Below are positions 1-5,076 of a DNA stretch of 5,076 nucleotides, piece by piece. The notes beneath the pieces were generated by a model, which was not told the DNA's origin, made no database searches, and was given only the letters and a program-made list of their open reading frames with translations. Every line of letters starts with the position of its first letter. The first letter of the stretch is position 1. This stretch comes from an uncultured Gemmatimonadota bacterium (GTDB taxonomy: Bacteria > Gemmatimonadota > Gemmatimonadetes > Gemmatimonadales > Gemmatimonadaceae). The position numbers and the translations under genes are program-made. Where the stretch lies: assembly GCA_903894655.1 (NCBI GenBank), contig CAITQY010000682.1, positions 1 through 5,076 on the forward strand, read 5' to 3'.

Positions 1-1875
1 GCGGTGCGCCGTTGGCACGCCGACACGCAGCCTGGTCCGCTCCTGTTGTTGCCGCTCGATGTCATCACGGACCTGGGTGCCGACGCCGACGCCCTCGCCG
101 GCAGCGTGCAGTCATCCGGCGCGGCGTCTCGTTGGGTCCGCGCCTTGTTGGGTAAGGTGCGCGCGATTGACAGCGGTGAGGCGTTCATCGATGAACGCGG
201 TGCGGTGTTCCTGCCCGGCACGGCCACGGGCCCAGGCCCGCTGCAGCGCCGCGCCGAGATCACGCGCCTCGAGTCGGATCTCGCGGCCGCCGATGCGCGC
301 CGCGATGAATGCCTGATGGCGGCCGAAGCGGCCCGCTTGGCGCTCGGGGAGGCCGAGCGTACGCAGCAGGCCGCGATGGAAACGTCCAACCGCGCGCAGC
401 AGGAATCGCGCCGCGCCGCTGATGTCCAGCAGGAAGTCGAACGCCGTCGCGAGCGTGCCGAGCGGGAACTGCAGCAATCGAGCGCGCTGGCCGAACGGTT
501 GATCTCGCGCCTTGAGGAACTTGACTCGCGTACGAAGCAGCTGGCCCAGCAGGCCGAGGCGCTGCATGCACGCGCGGGTGAGGCCGACGCCGATGTGACC
601 GACGCGCGCGAAGCGATGTCGGTGGCCGAGCGTGATCAGGAGCAAACGCGCGAAGCACGCGCCACGTGGCAGGTCGCCCAGGCCCAGGCGCAGGCGCGCT
701 TGTCGGTCGCGATCGATCGCGAACGGCGCTTGAACGAAGAGGACTCCACCGCGGCGGCGCGTCTCGAGTCGCTGGCGCGCGAGCTCACCAACTTGTCCGA
801 GGCGGACCAGACGCTGGCCCAGCAGCTCGACGGCTGGCGCGCTGAGCTGGGAACGGAACAGAAGACCCTCGCCGATGCCGACGCGCGCCTGGCCGACGCC
901 GAGCGGGCGGTGGCCGGTGCCAACGGGGCGCTCGACGAAGCCGAGCGCACGCTCGACGAAGCGCGCCGTCGGGCTTCAGCCCTCGGCGAACAGCTGCACG
1001 GCGCGCAGCTGCGTCACACCGAATTGTCGGGCCGCCGCGAAGCGATCCGCCAGCGTCTCGAAACCGAATGGCGCCGCACGCTCGAGGATCTGTTGGCTGG
1101 GTTCGAAGAGCTCGAGCTTGAGACGGAGGCCCTGCGCACCGAGGCGAAGCAGCTGCGCGAGTCGCTCGACGAACTGGGGCCGGTGAATCCGCTGGCCATC
1201 GAAGAGCACGAGGAAGAGCAGCGTCGCCTCGAGTTCCTGACCGGTCAGCGCAACGACCTCGTGGCGGCCAAGCAGTCGCTGCATCAGGCCATTCGCGAAA
1301 TCGACAGCACGGCGCGTGAGCTGTTCCTGGCTACCTTCTCGCAGGTTCGCGAGAATTTCCGTCAGATCTTCCTGCGTATGTTCGGCGGTGGCGAGTGCGA
1401 TCTACGGCTCGAGAACCCCGACTCGCCGCTCGACTGCGACATTGAGATTCACGCGTCGCCGCGCGGCAAGAAGACGCAGCGCATTCACCTGCTCTCCAGT
1501 GGTGAGCGCGCCCTCGTCGCGCTGTCGCTGCTGTTCGGCATCTTCCTGACCAAGCCGAGCCCCTTTTGTCTCATGGACGAAGTGGACGCGCCGCTCGACG
1601 ACCAGAACATCGGCCGTTTCGTGAAAATGCTGAATGACTTCAAGTCGCGGACGCAGTTTATCGTGATCACGCACAACCCGCGCACGACGTCGGAAGCCGC
1701 CGATGCGGTGTACGGTGTGACCATGCAGGAACCCGGTGTGTCGTCGATCGTGAGCGTACGTCTGCGCGGCGGACAACAGGTGGACGAGACCGTGGTGCCC
1801 GACGATGCGATTGCCGGCGAGATCGGCGGCGAAGACGCCGACGAGGATTCTGCCGCGGAACCGTCGCCGGCGTGA
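1..1875 (+). CDS. smc: Chromosome segregation protein SMC, C-terminal part (5' end outside window)
   Basis: SMC is the ATPase core of the bacterial condensin complex, which loops and compacts the nucleoid with ScpA and ScpB. The frame is open from the first base, so 624 codons of a normally ~1,150-1,200-residue protein are present. Counting the first visible codon as 1: residues ~1-84 are the second half of the hinge (LLLLPLD at 14-20, LLG at 48-50). Residues ~85-391 are a long Glu/Arg/Ala/Gln-rich coiled coil returning to the head. LGPVNPLAIEE (from 392) leads into the C-terminal head. The ABC signature reads LLSSGERALVALS, with the usual first Gly of LSGGE replaced by Ser500. Walker B is FCLMDEVD (Asp526, Glu527), followed by the D-loop APLDD. 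The switch His558 lies in ITHNPRT, followed by YGVTMQEPGVSSIVSV, a classic SMC ending. The last ~35 residues are an acidic tail. Walker A is upstream of the window. The identification is very secure. Confidence 0.97.
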   Translation, partial: AVRRWHADTQPGPLLLLPLDVITDLGADADALAGSVQSSGAASRWVRALLGKVRAIDSGEAFIDERGAVFLPGTATGPGPLQRRAEITRLESDLAAADARRDECLMAAEAARLALGEAERTQQAAMETSNRAQQESRRAADVQQEVERRRERAERELQQSSALAERLISRLEELDSRTKQLAQQAEALHARAGEADADVTDAREAMSVAERDQEQTREARATWQVAQAQAQARLSVAIDRERRLNEEDSTAAARLESLARELTNLSEADQTLAQQLDGWRAELGTEQKTLADADARLADAERAVAGANGALDEAERTLDEARRRASALGEQLHGAQLRHTELSGRREAIRQRLETEWRRTLEDLLAGFEELELETEALRTEAKQLRESLDELGPVNPLAIEEHEEEQRRLEFLTGQRNDLVAAKQSLHQAIREIDSTARELFLATFSQVRENFRQIFLRMFGGGECDLRLENPDSPLDCDIEIHASPRGKKTQRIHLLSSGERALVALSLLFGIFLTKPSPFCLMDEVDAPLDDQNIGRFVKMLNDFKSRTQFIVITHNPRTTSEAADAVYGVTMQEPGVSSIVSVRLRGGQQVDETVVPDDAIAGEIGGEDADEDSAAEPSPA

Positions 1876-2930
1876 TGGCCGTCGCGCGGCGGCGTTGGTG
1901 GGGCGCCGCAGCGCTGTGCTGCGGTGCCGCACTGGCAACCCTGCCCCGGACACTCCCGGGACAGGCCGTCGTCGTAGACGGGCCGGCCGCTGCGCTGTTA
2001 CCGACCCTCACCCCGTCGCTGGTGGTGCGGGCGCTCGGCTTCGCGAACGTGCGGCCACTCCGCGTACGCGTGCAAATTGCGACGTCGGTGGATTTCAGTG
2101 CGGCCACGATCGCGGTGGATTCAGCGTTCACCACGTCCGACACGACCATCGCCGTGCAGATCACGCGCGCCCTGCCCAGCGAGGGCACCGTGTACTGGCG
2201 TGCCAGCGTGCAGGGCACGTCGGGCGCCGCCGCCGAATCACCGATCACGGGTCCGCGGACCGTGCCGGCGTGGCTCACACTCGTCACGCCGAACTCGCCG
2301 ACGGGCGACATCTTCGATATCCGCCGACCGTTGTTCGTGTGGAAGAGCGCGCGGCTCGCGGCCGCGACCGGTGCGTGGAAGTACACCGTGGAAATCACGA
2401 ACGGTGGGCGCACGGAACAAGCAACCGCCGGCCTTGCCGACACGACGTTCCGCGCCGCGAGCAATCTGCAGGCGAACACGTCGTACCGCTGGAGCGTGCG
2501 CGCCACGCTCCCCAACGGTGAGACGGTGCGCGTGGCCAGCCTTGCCTCGTTCCTGATCGTTGATCCGCCGCTGCCGACCACCACGATTCTCTATCAGAAC
2601 TTCCCGAACCCGTTTCCGTCGGCCACCGCGTTCAGCACCTGCTTCTGGTTCGACGTGGGGGAGCCCGGCGGCGCCGTGTCGCTGGACGTGCTTGACCTGC
2701 GCGGCAACGTGGTACGCACGATCGTGCCCGCACGTGATGGCGTGACACAGTTCGCCGCCGGACGGTACGGGCGTGGCGCGCCGGGTGCCGGCAGCAATTG
2801 TGACAATCGCTTTGTGTGGGACGGTACAGCCAGCGACGGGCGCACGGTCGCCCCGGGCCTCTACGTCGCGCGCTTCCGCAGTGGAACCGGCGCCCCGAGC
2901 TTCCGACGGATCCTGTTCAAGGGACGATGA
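1875..2930 (+). CDS. Secreted Fn3-like protein with C-terminal FlgD-Ig/sorting-like domain
   Basis: Function unknown; probably an exported envelope or extracellular protein of 351 residues. The N-terminus is a signal peptide: RRR at 5-7, a hydrophobic stretch (~8-23), and probable cleavage near GQA (29-31). Two beta-rich, fibronectin-III-like repeats follow. The first spans ~38-131, with VYWRA near 106. The second spans ~133-230, with RPLFVW at 151-156 and TSYRWSV around Trp206. A Pro/Thr linker leads to LYQNFPNPFP (Tyr240 onward), the opening of FlgD Ig-like/type-A C-terminal domains. This is followed by VSLDVLDLRGNVVRTIV, WDGTASDGR (Trp315), GLYVARFRSG and a basic end RRILFKGR. Cys256 and Cys309 within this domain could form a disulfide after export. 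ATG 1875 overlaps the smc stop by one base (TGATG); GTG 1872 would give one extra residue. There is no good Shine-Dalgarno sequence, so translation is probably coupled to smc. Whether a type IX system exports it, or the Ig domain is purely structural, cannot be decided here. Confidence 0.85.
   Translation: MAVARRRWWGAAALCCGAALATLPRTLPGQAVVVDGPAAALLPTLTPSLVVRALGFANVRPLRVRVQIATSVDFSAATIAVDSAFTTSDTTIAVQITRALPSEGTVYWRASVQGTSGAAAESPITGPRTVPAWLTLVTPNSPTGDIFDIRRPLFVWKSARLAAATGAWKYTVEITNGGRTEQATAGLADTTFRAASNLQANTSYRWSVRATLPNGETVRVASLASFLIVDPPLPTTTILYQNFPNPFPSATAFSTCFWFDVGEPGGAVSLDVLDLRGNVVRTIVPARDGVTQFAAGRYGRGAPGAGSNCDNRFVWDGTASDGRTVAPGLYVARFRSGTGAPSFRRILFKGR
1940..1965 (+). other. GC-rich RNA hairpin inside the signal-peptide coding region
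   Basis: The arms 1940-1949 and 1956-1965 pair over nine base pairs with one internal C-A mismatch (1944/1961) and a 6-nt loop (1950-1955). The element starts about 65 nt after the start codon of the secreted protein. No T-run follows, so it does not look like an intrinsic terminator. It could be incidental in such GC-rich DNA. Confidence 0.3.
2919..2924 (+). promoter_or_regulatory. Shine-Dalgarno-like AAGGGA before micro-ORF 2927-2959
   Basis: AAGGGA lies 5 nt before ATG 2930 and 8 nt before ATG 2933, inside the last codons of the secreted-protein gene. It is the only purine-rich ribosome-binding candidate near the start of the following hydrolase gene. It is placed for the triple ATG, not for the hydrolase GTG at 2956. 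Confidence 0.35.
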
Positions 2931-2959
2931 TGATGCACTCGACCAGTTGCCGGTTGTGA
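2927..2959 (+). other. Possible 10-codon micro-ORF coupling two genes
   Basis: Three consecutive ATG codons (2927, 2930, 2933) begin a reading frame encoding MMMHSTSCRL, ending at TGA 2957-2959. Its first ATG overlaps the stop of the upstream gene as ATGA (2927-2930), and its stop overlaps the GTG start of the hydrolase as GTGA (2956-2959). It could carry ribosomes across the 25-nt gap by stop-restart. The peptide resembles nothing I recognise. The other possibility is a chance open frame. Confidence 0.3.
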
Positions 2960-3723
2960 AGCTCACGACGGTGGGCACCGGCACGGCTGCCCCACACGCC
3001 ACTCGGGTAAGTGCCGCGCATCTGGTGGAATGCGGCGAAGGCCCGGCCGTGCGCCTCCTGCTCGACTGCGGCAGTGGAGCGGTACATCGCATGGCCTCGC
3101 TTGGCATCGCGTGGCAGGCGATTACCCACGTCGCCATCACGCACTTCCATGCCGACCACATCGCCGACCTCCCGCTCTTACTGATGGGCTGGCGCTGGGG
3201 GCAGCTGCCGCCGCGCAGCGCCCCAGTCACGCTGTACGGGCCTCCGGGGACGGGCGCCTTGATCGAGCGAATGGCTGGCGTATACGGTGCCTGGATGCTG
3301 GCCCCCGGCTTCCCGTTCACGGTTCGGGAACTCGTGCCCGATGAGGTCGTTACGCTAGGTGAGCGCGTGACGGTGACGGCGCAGCCGGTACCGCACAGCG
3401 CGGAGAGCGTGGCATATTCCGTGTGTGACGGGGAGCGCCGTCTCGTGTACACCGGCGATACGGGGGTGAGCGAGGCGCTCGGGGTGTGGTCGGCGGGATG
3501 CGACCTGCTGTTGGCCGAGTGTTCGTTGCCCGAGACGATGGCCATTCGCGAGCACCTGACACCGCGACAGGCCGGACAGCTGGCAGCACACGCTGGCGCA
3601 CAGCGACTCGTGTTGACGCATTTCTATCCGCCGGTCGAAGCCGTGAACATTCTCGGTGAAGTGGCGGAGTGCTACACTGGCCCGACGGTGCTGTCGACCG
3701 ACGGCTGGTCCATCGAATTCTGA
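2956..3723 (+). CDS. RNase Z-like MBL-fold metal-dependent hydrolase
   Basis: A metallo-beta-lactamase-fold hydrolase of 255 residues, probably a cytoplasmic phosphodiesterase-type enzyme; substrate unknown. The N-terminus KLTTVGTGTAAP is the usual first strand of this family and supports GTG 2956 as the start. TTG 2947 is the only nearby alternative, and no in-frame ATG exists. Visible two-metal ligands are His63, His65, Asp67 and His68 (THFHADH), His147 (PVPHS), Asp168 (YTGDTG) and His222 (LTHFYP). His200 in EHLTPRQAG matches the catalytic histidine of the RNase Z HST-type motif. Spacing from His147 to Asp168 is only 21 residues. In B. subtilis RNase Z, as I recall it, the equivalent spacing is about 71 because the tRNA-gripping exosite arm lies there. 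A classical tRNA 3'-processing role is therefore doubtful. There is no Shine-Dalgarno sequence at the start, which instead overlaps the stop of a micro-ORF. The gene lies 25 nt after the secreted-protein gene and 9 nt before aroF, in the same direction. Confidence 0.9.
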   Translation: MKLTTVGTGTAAPHATRVSAAHLVECGEGPAVRLLLDCGSGAVHRMASLGIAWQAITHVAITHFHADHIADLPLLLMGWRWGQLPPRSAPVTLYGPPGTGALIERMAGVYGAWMLAPGFPFTVRELVPDEVVTLGERVTVTAQPVPHSAESVAYSVCDGERRLVYTGDTGVSEALGVWSAGCDLLLAECSLPETMAIREHLTPRQAGQLAAHAGAQRLVLTHFYPPVEAVNILGEVAECYTGPTVLSTDGWSIEF

Positions 3724-3726
3724 GGA
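3722..3726 (+). promoter_or_regulatory. Ribosome binding site of the DAHP synthase gene (GAGGA)
   Basis: GAGGA begins within the TGA stop of the hydrolase gene and ends 6 nt before ATG 3733, an ideal distance. It is the clearest ribosome-binding site in the window placed at the start of a recognised protein, and it fixes the aroF start. Confidence 0.75.
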
Positions 3727-3732
3727 CGTGAC

Positions 3733-4767
3733 ATGCTGGTCGTAATGCAGCCCAACGCGAGCGCCGCCGACATCGACAAGGTCTGCGACGAGATCGTGCG
3801 GCAGGGCTTCAAGCCCCTCCCCATGCCGGGCACGGTACGCACGGCGATCGGTCTCCTCGGCGACGACGCACAGGTGGATTGGTCGTACATCGAGGGGCTC
3901 CCCGGCGTGGCGAACGTCCTCATCGTGCAGAAGCCGTATCGGCAGGCGTCGCGCGAATGGAAGACCGAAAATACGATCGTCGAGATCGCGCCGGGCGTTC
4001 GCGTGGGTGGCGGCGAGGTCGTGGTGTTCGCCGGTCCGTGCTCAGTGGAAAGCGAGGCGCAGATTCTGGCGTCGGCCCATGCGGTGCGGACTGCCGGGGC
4101 CCATGCCCTGCGCGGTGGTGCCTTCAAGCCGCGTTCGTCGCCGTATGCGTTTCAGGGGCTGGGCCTCGAAGGGCTCAAACTGCTCGCCCTCGCCCGCAAC
4201 GAAACGGGCCTCGCCATCGTCACGGAAGCGATGGACGAGCGCGGGGCCGACATGGTGGCCGAGTATGCCGACTGCATTCAGATCGGTGCGCGCAACATGC
4301 AGAACTATTCGCTGCTACGTCATGTGGGCAAGCTCGGCAAGCCGGTGCTGCTCAAGCGTGGCATGGCTGCCACGATCAACGACCTGCTACTCAGCGCCGA
4401 GTACGTGTTGTCGGAAGGCAACCCCAACGTGATTCTCTGCGAGCGCGGTGTGCGCACCTTCGACAGCGCCACGCGCAATCTCTTCGATCTCACGGCGATC
4501 CCCGTGGTGCAGAAGCTATCGCACTTGCCGATCATGGCCGACCCAAGCCACGGCACGGGACTGCGCGATAAGGTCACCCCGATGGCGCGCGCCGCCGTCG
4601 CGGCGGGTGCTGACGGGATCCTCGTGGAAGTGCATCCCACACCGGACAAGGCGCTTTCCGATGGTGCGCAGTCGCTGTATCCGGAGCAGTTCACGGAGCT
4701 CGTTCGGCAGCTGCGCCTGATCGCCGGCGCGATCGACCGACAGCTTGCTCCAACGACGGAACGGTGA
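3733..4767 (+). CDS. aroF: 3-deoxy-7-phosphoheptulonate (DAHP) synthase, type I-beta with N-terminal regulatory domain
   Basis: Condenses phosphoenolpyruvate with erythrose 4-phosphate to DAHP, the first step of the shikimate pathway; cytoplasmic and metal-dependent. The protein has 344 residues. Residues ~1-70 (MLVVMQPNASAADID onward) form the ferredoxin-like domain that in Thermotoga maritima DAHP synthase mediates feedback inhibition by tyrosine or phenylalanine. The TIM barrel follows. Metal ligands are Cys103 (AGPCSVES), His273 (DPSHGTG), Glu299 (LVEVHP) and Asp310 (ALSDGAQS), each offset by exactly one from the T. maritima ligands as I recall them (102, 272, 298, 309). Substrate-binding motifs include RGGAFKPRSSPYAFQG and the IQIGARNMQNY and LLKRGM segments. 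No chorismate mutase domain is fused. The start is ATG 3733, with a strong ribosome-binding site overlapping the preceding stop, so expression is probably linked to the hydrolase gene. The symbol follows common usage for this subfamily; aroG or aroA also appear in databases. Confidence 0.96.
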   Translation: MLVVMQPNASAADIDKVCDEIVRQGFKPLPMPGTVRTAIGLLGDDAQVDWSYIEGLPGVANVLIVQKPYRQASREWKTENTIVEIAPGVRVGGGEVVVFAGPCSVESEAQILASAHAVRTAGAHALRGGAFKPRSSPYAFQGLGLEGLKLLALARNETGLAIVTEAMDERGADMVAEYADCIQIGARNMQNYSLLRHVGKLGKPVLLKRGMAATINDLLLSAEYVLSEGNPNVILCERGVRTFDSATRNLFDLTAIPVVQKLSHLPIMADPSHGTGLRDKVTPMARAAVAAGADGILVEVHPTPDKALSDGAQSLYPEQFTELVRQLRLIAGAIDRQLAPTTER

Positions 4768-4779
4768 CGGGCCGTACCG
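4762..4779 (+). other. Small hairpin over the aroF stop codon
   Basis: CGGT (4762-4765) pairs with ACCG (4776-4779) and ACG (4767-4769) with CGT (4773-4775). This gives seven base pairs with G4766 bulged and a GGC loop. It covers the TGA at 4765-4767 and ends where the GGAGGA sequence begins. No T-run follows, so it is a poor terminator candidate; it may be incidental or may affect local translation. Confidence 0.2.
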
Positions 4780-4784
4780 GAGGA
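4779..4784 (+). promoter_or_regulatory. Shine-Dalgarno sequence GGAGGA in the aroF-lolA gap
   Basis: GGAGGA is a near-perfect match to the 16S rRNA tail and lies 10 nt before ATG 4795, the start of a 16-codon open frame. It is 57-66 nt from the possible LolA starts (4842 or 4851), far too distant to serve them directly. No start codon in the LolA frame lies between 4785 and 4842. Confidence 0.4.
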
Positions 4785-4794
4785 CGTTCGACCG

Positions 4795-4845
4795 ATGCCC
4801 AGAAGCGGGCACCTGCGCCGCCCCCGCGTGTACTCAGTCCCGTGA
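4795..4845 (+). other. Possible 16-codon leader ORF before the LolA-like gene
   Basis: ATG 4795 opens a frame encoding MPRSGHLRRPRVYSVP, ending at TGA 4843-4845. It has a good Shine-Dalgarno sequence (GGAGGA, 10 nt upstream). Its stop overlaps an in-frame GTG of the LolA-like gene as GTGA (4842-4845) and lies 5 nt before ATG 4851. It fills most of the 83-nt gap between aroF and the LolA-like gene. The peptide is basic and matches nothing I recognise. It could couple translation to the next gene or be a chance frame. Confidence 0.3.
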
Positions 4846-4850
4846 CCAAC

Positions 4851-5076
4851 ATGCATCGAATTTCGGCCCGCACGCTCGCCCTGATCGCCATGGCTCTGCC
4901 CGCCGTCGCGCCACTGTCGGCGCAGACGATTGCGGACGCTGAAGCGGCCTACGCGCGGGTGGCGAAGTCGTGGTCCACGACGCGCACCCTGCAGGCGAAC
5001 TTCGATCAGAAGATCACCAACCCGATCCTCGGTCGTACCGTCTCCTCGCGCGGGGTGTTCGTGCAGGAGCGACCCA
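4851..5076 (+). CDS. lolA: LolA-family outer-membrane lipoprotein carrier, N-terminal part (runs off window)
   Basis: LolA is the periplasmic chaperone that ferries lipoproteins from the inner-membrane LolCDE complex to the outer membrane, so its presence implies a diderm cell. Seventy-five codons are visible of a usually ~200-230-residue protein. The start is a clear signal peptide: Arg3 and Arg7, a hydrophobic core (~9-20), and cleavage expected after LSA (Ala24), leaving QTIADAE. The mature part then shows LQANFDQKI (47-55) and SSRGVFVQERP (65-75), matching the family pattern of an early aromatic-Gln strand followed by a Gly strand ending in RP. ATG 4851 is chosen because it gives a compact signal peptide; in-frame GTG 4842 would add three residues. 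Neither has a Shine-Dalgarno sequence. Family assignment rests on short motifs only, so a LolA-like paralogue is possible. Confidence 0.8.
   Translation, partial: MHRISARTLALIAMALPAVAPLSAQTIADAEAAYARVAKSWSTTRTLQANFDQKITNPILGRTVSSRGVFVQERP

Noticed and set aside
1911..1925. Lipobox at the double cysteine of the secreted protein's signal peptide
   Set aside because: The residues before Cys15 and Cys16 (AAL and ALC) do not fit a lipobox, which needs Gly, Ala or Ser directly before the cysteine; cleavage near GQA is more likely.
1805..2521. 238-codon + strand frame overlapping the secreted-protein gene
   Set aside because: The translation is Arg/Ala/His-rich with no signal or domain, while the alternative frame gives a signal peptide, Fn3-like repeats and a FlgD-Ig-like end.
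1667..2584. 305-codon open frame on the - strand across the smc end and the secreted-protein gene
   Set aside because: It lies opposite two recognisable + strand genes, crosses their boundary, and has low-complexity Arg/Ser/Thr/Ala composition without motifs. High GC makes long antisense frames common.
2773..2955. Longer N-terminus for the MBL hydrolase from GTG 2773
   Set aside because: The extension would overlap 158 bases of the secreted-protein gene and shows no family similarity. The conserved first strand KLTTVGTG begins right after GTG 2956.
2927..2959. Frameshifted true start of the hydrolase at the triple ATG
   Set aside because: A one-base error would be needed to join it. The family's usual N-terminus already begins at GTG 2956, so a micro-ORF or chance frame is simpler.
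2238..3545. 435-codon open frame on the - strand opposite the secreted-protein and hydrolase genes
   Set aside because: It opposes the well-supported MBL-fold gene with its full motif set and shows no domain of its own, so it is a shadow of GC-rich coding DNA.
4796..4811. TGCCC/GGGCA inverted repeat as a terminator in the aroF-lolA gap
   Set aside because: The stem is only five base pairs and no T-run follows. It also sits inside the possible leader frame.
4745..4942. 65-codon + strand frame crossing the aroF end and LolA start
   Set aside because: It overlaps both real genes in another frame and has no recognisable content.

Overview
The window is very GC-rich and every supported gene reads on the + strand: the 3' part of smc, a secreted fibronectin-III-like protein, an RNase Z-like metallo-beta-lactamase-fold hydrolase, an aroF-type DAHP synthase, and the first 75 codons of a LolA-like protein. 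Two features point to the FCB side of bacteria: a C-terminal domain opening with QNFPNPF, typical of FlgD-Ig/type-A sorting domains, and a LolA-like periplasmic carrier. With this GC content, Gemmatimonadota (Gemmatimonas-like) is my best guess. It is an inference from gene content and base composition, not a database result.

Layout. 1-1875: SMC from within the hinge through the returning coiled coil to the C-terminal ATPase half. 1875-2930: a 351-residue exported protein with two Fn3-like repeats and a C-terminal FlgD-Ig-like domain. 2956-3723: a 255-residue MBL-fold hydrolase with the full RNase Z-type metal ligand set but little room for the tRNA-binding arm. 3733-4767: a 344-residue type I-beta DAHP synthase with an N-terminal regulatory domain. 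4851-5076+: a LolA-family protein with a signal peptide, cut by the window end. Gaps between the first four genes are 0-25 nt, and the one before the LolA gene is 83 nt. This looks like one transcription unit, although the proteins serve unrelated processes: chromosome organisation, a surface or periplasmic protein, a hydrolase, aromatic amino acid synthesis and lipoprotein transport. No promoter or convincing intrinsic terminator was seen, and no RNA genes, mobile elements or CRISPR.

The most unusual feature is how the genes are joined. Three of the four internal starts sit on a GTGA overlap of a stop and a possible GTG start (1872-1875, 2956-2959, 4842-4845). In two of these the stop belongs to a micro-ORF (10 and 16 codons) that fills the gap and has its own Shine-Dalgarno-like sequence, while the downstream gene has none visible. 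This suggests coupled translation through micro-ORFs, but short open frames of this kind can arise by chance and need comparative testing. Apart from this, the window is ordinary housekeeping and envelope DNA, and I see no sign of a new defence or mobile system.
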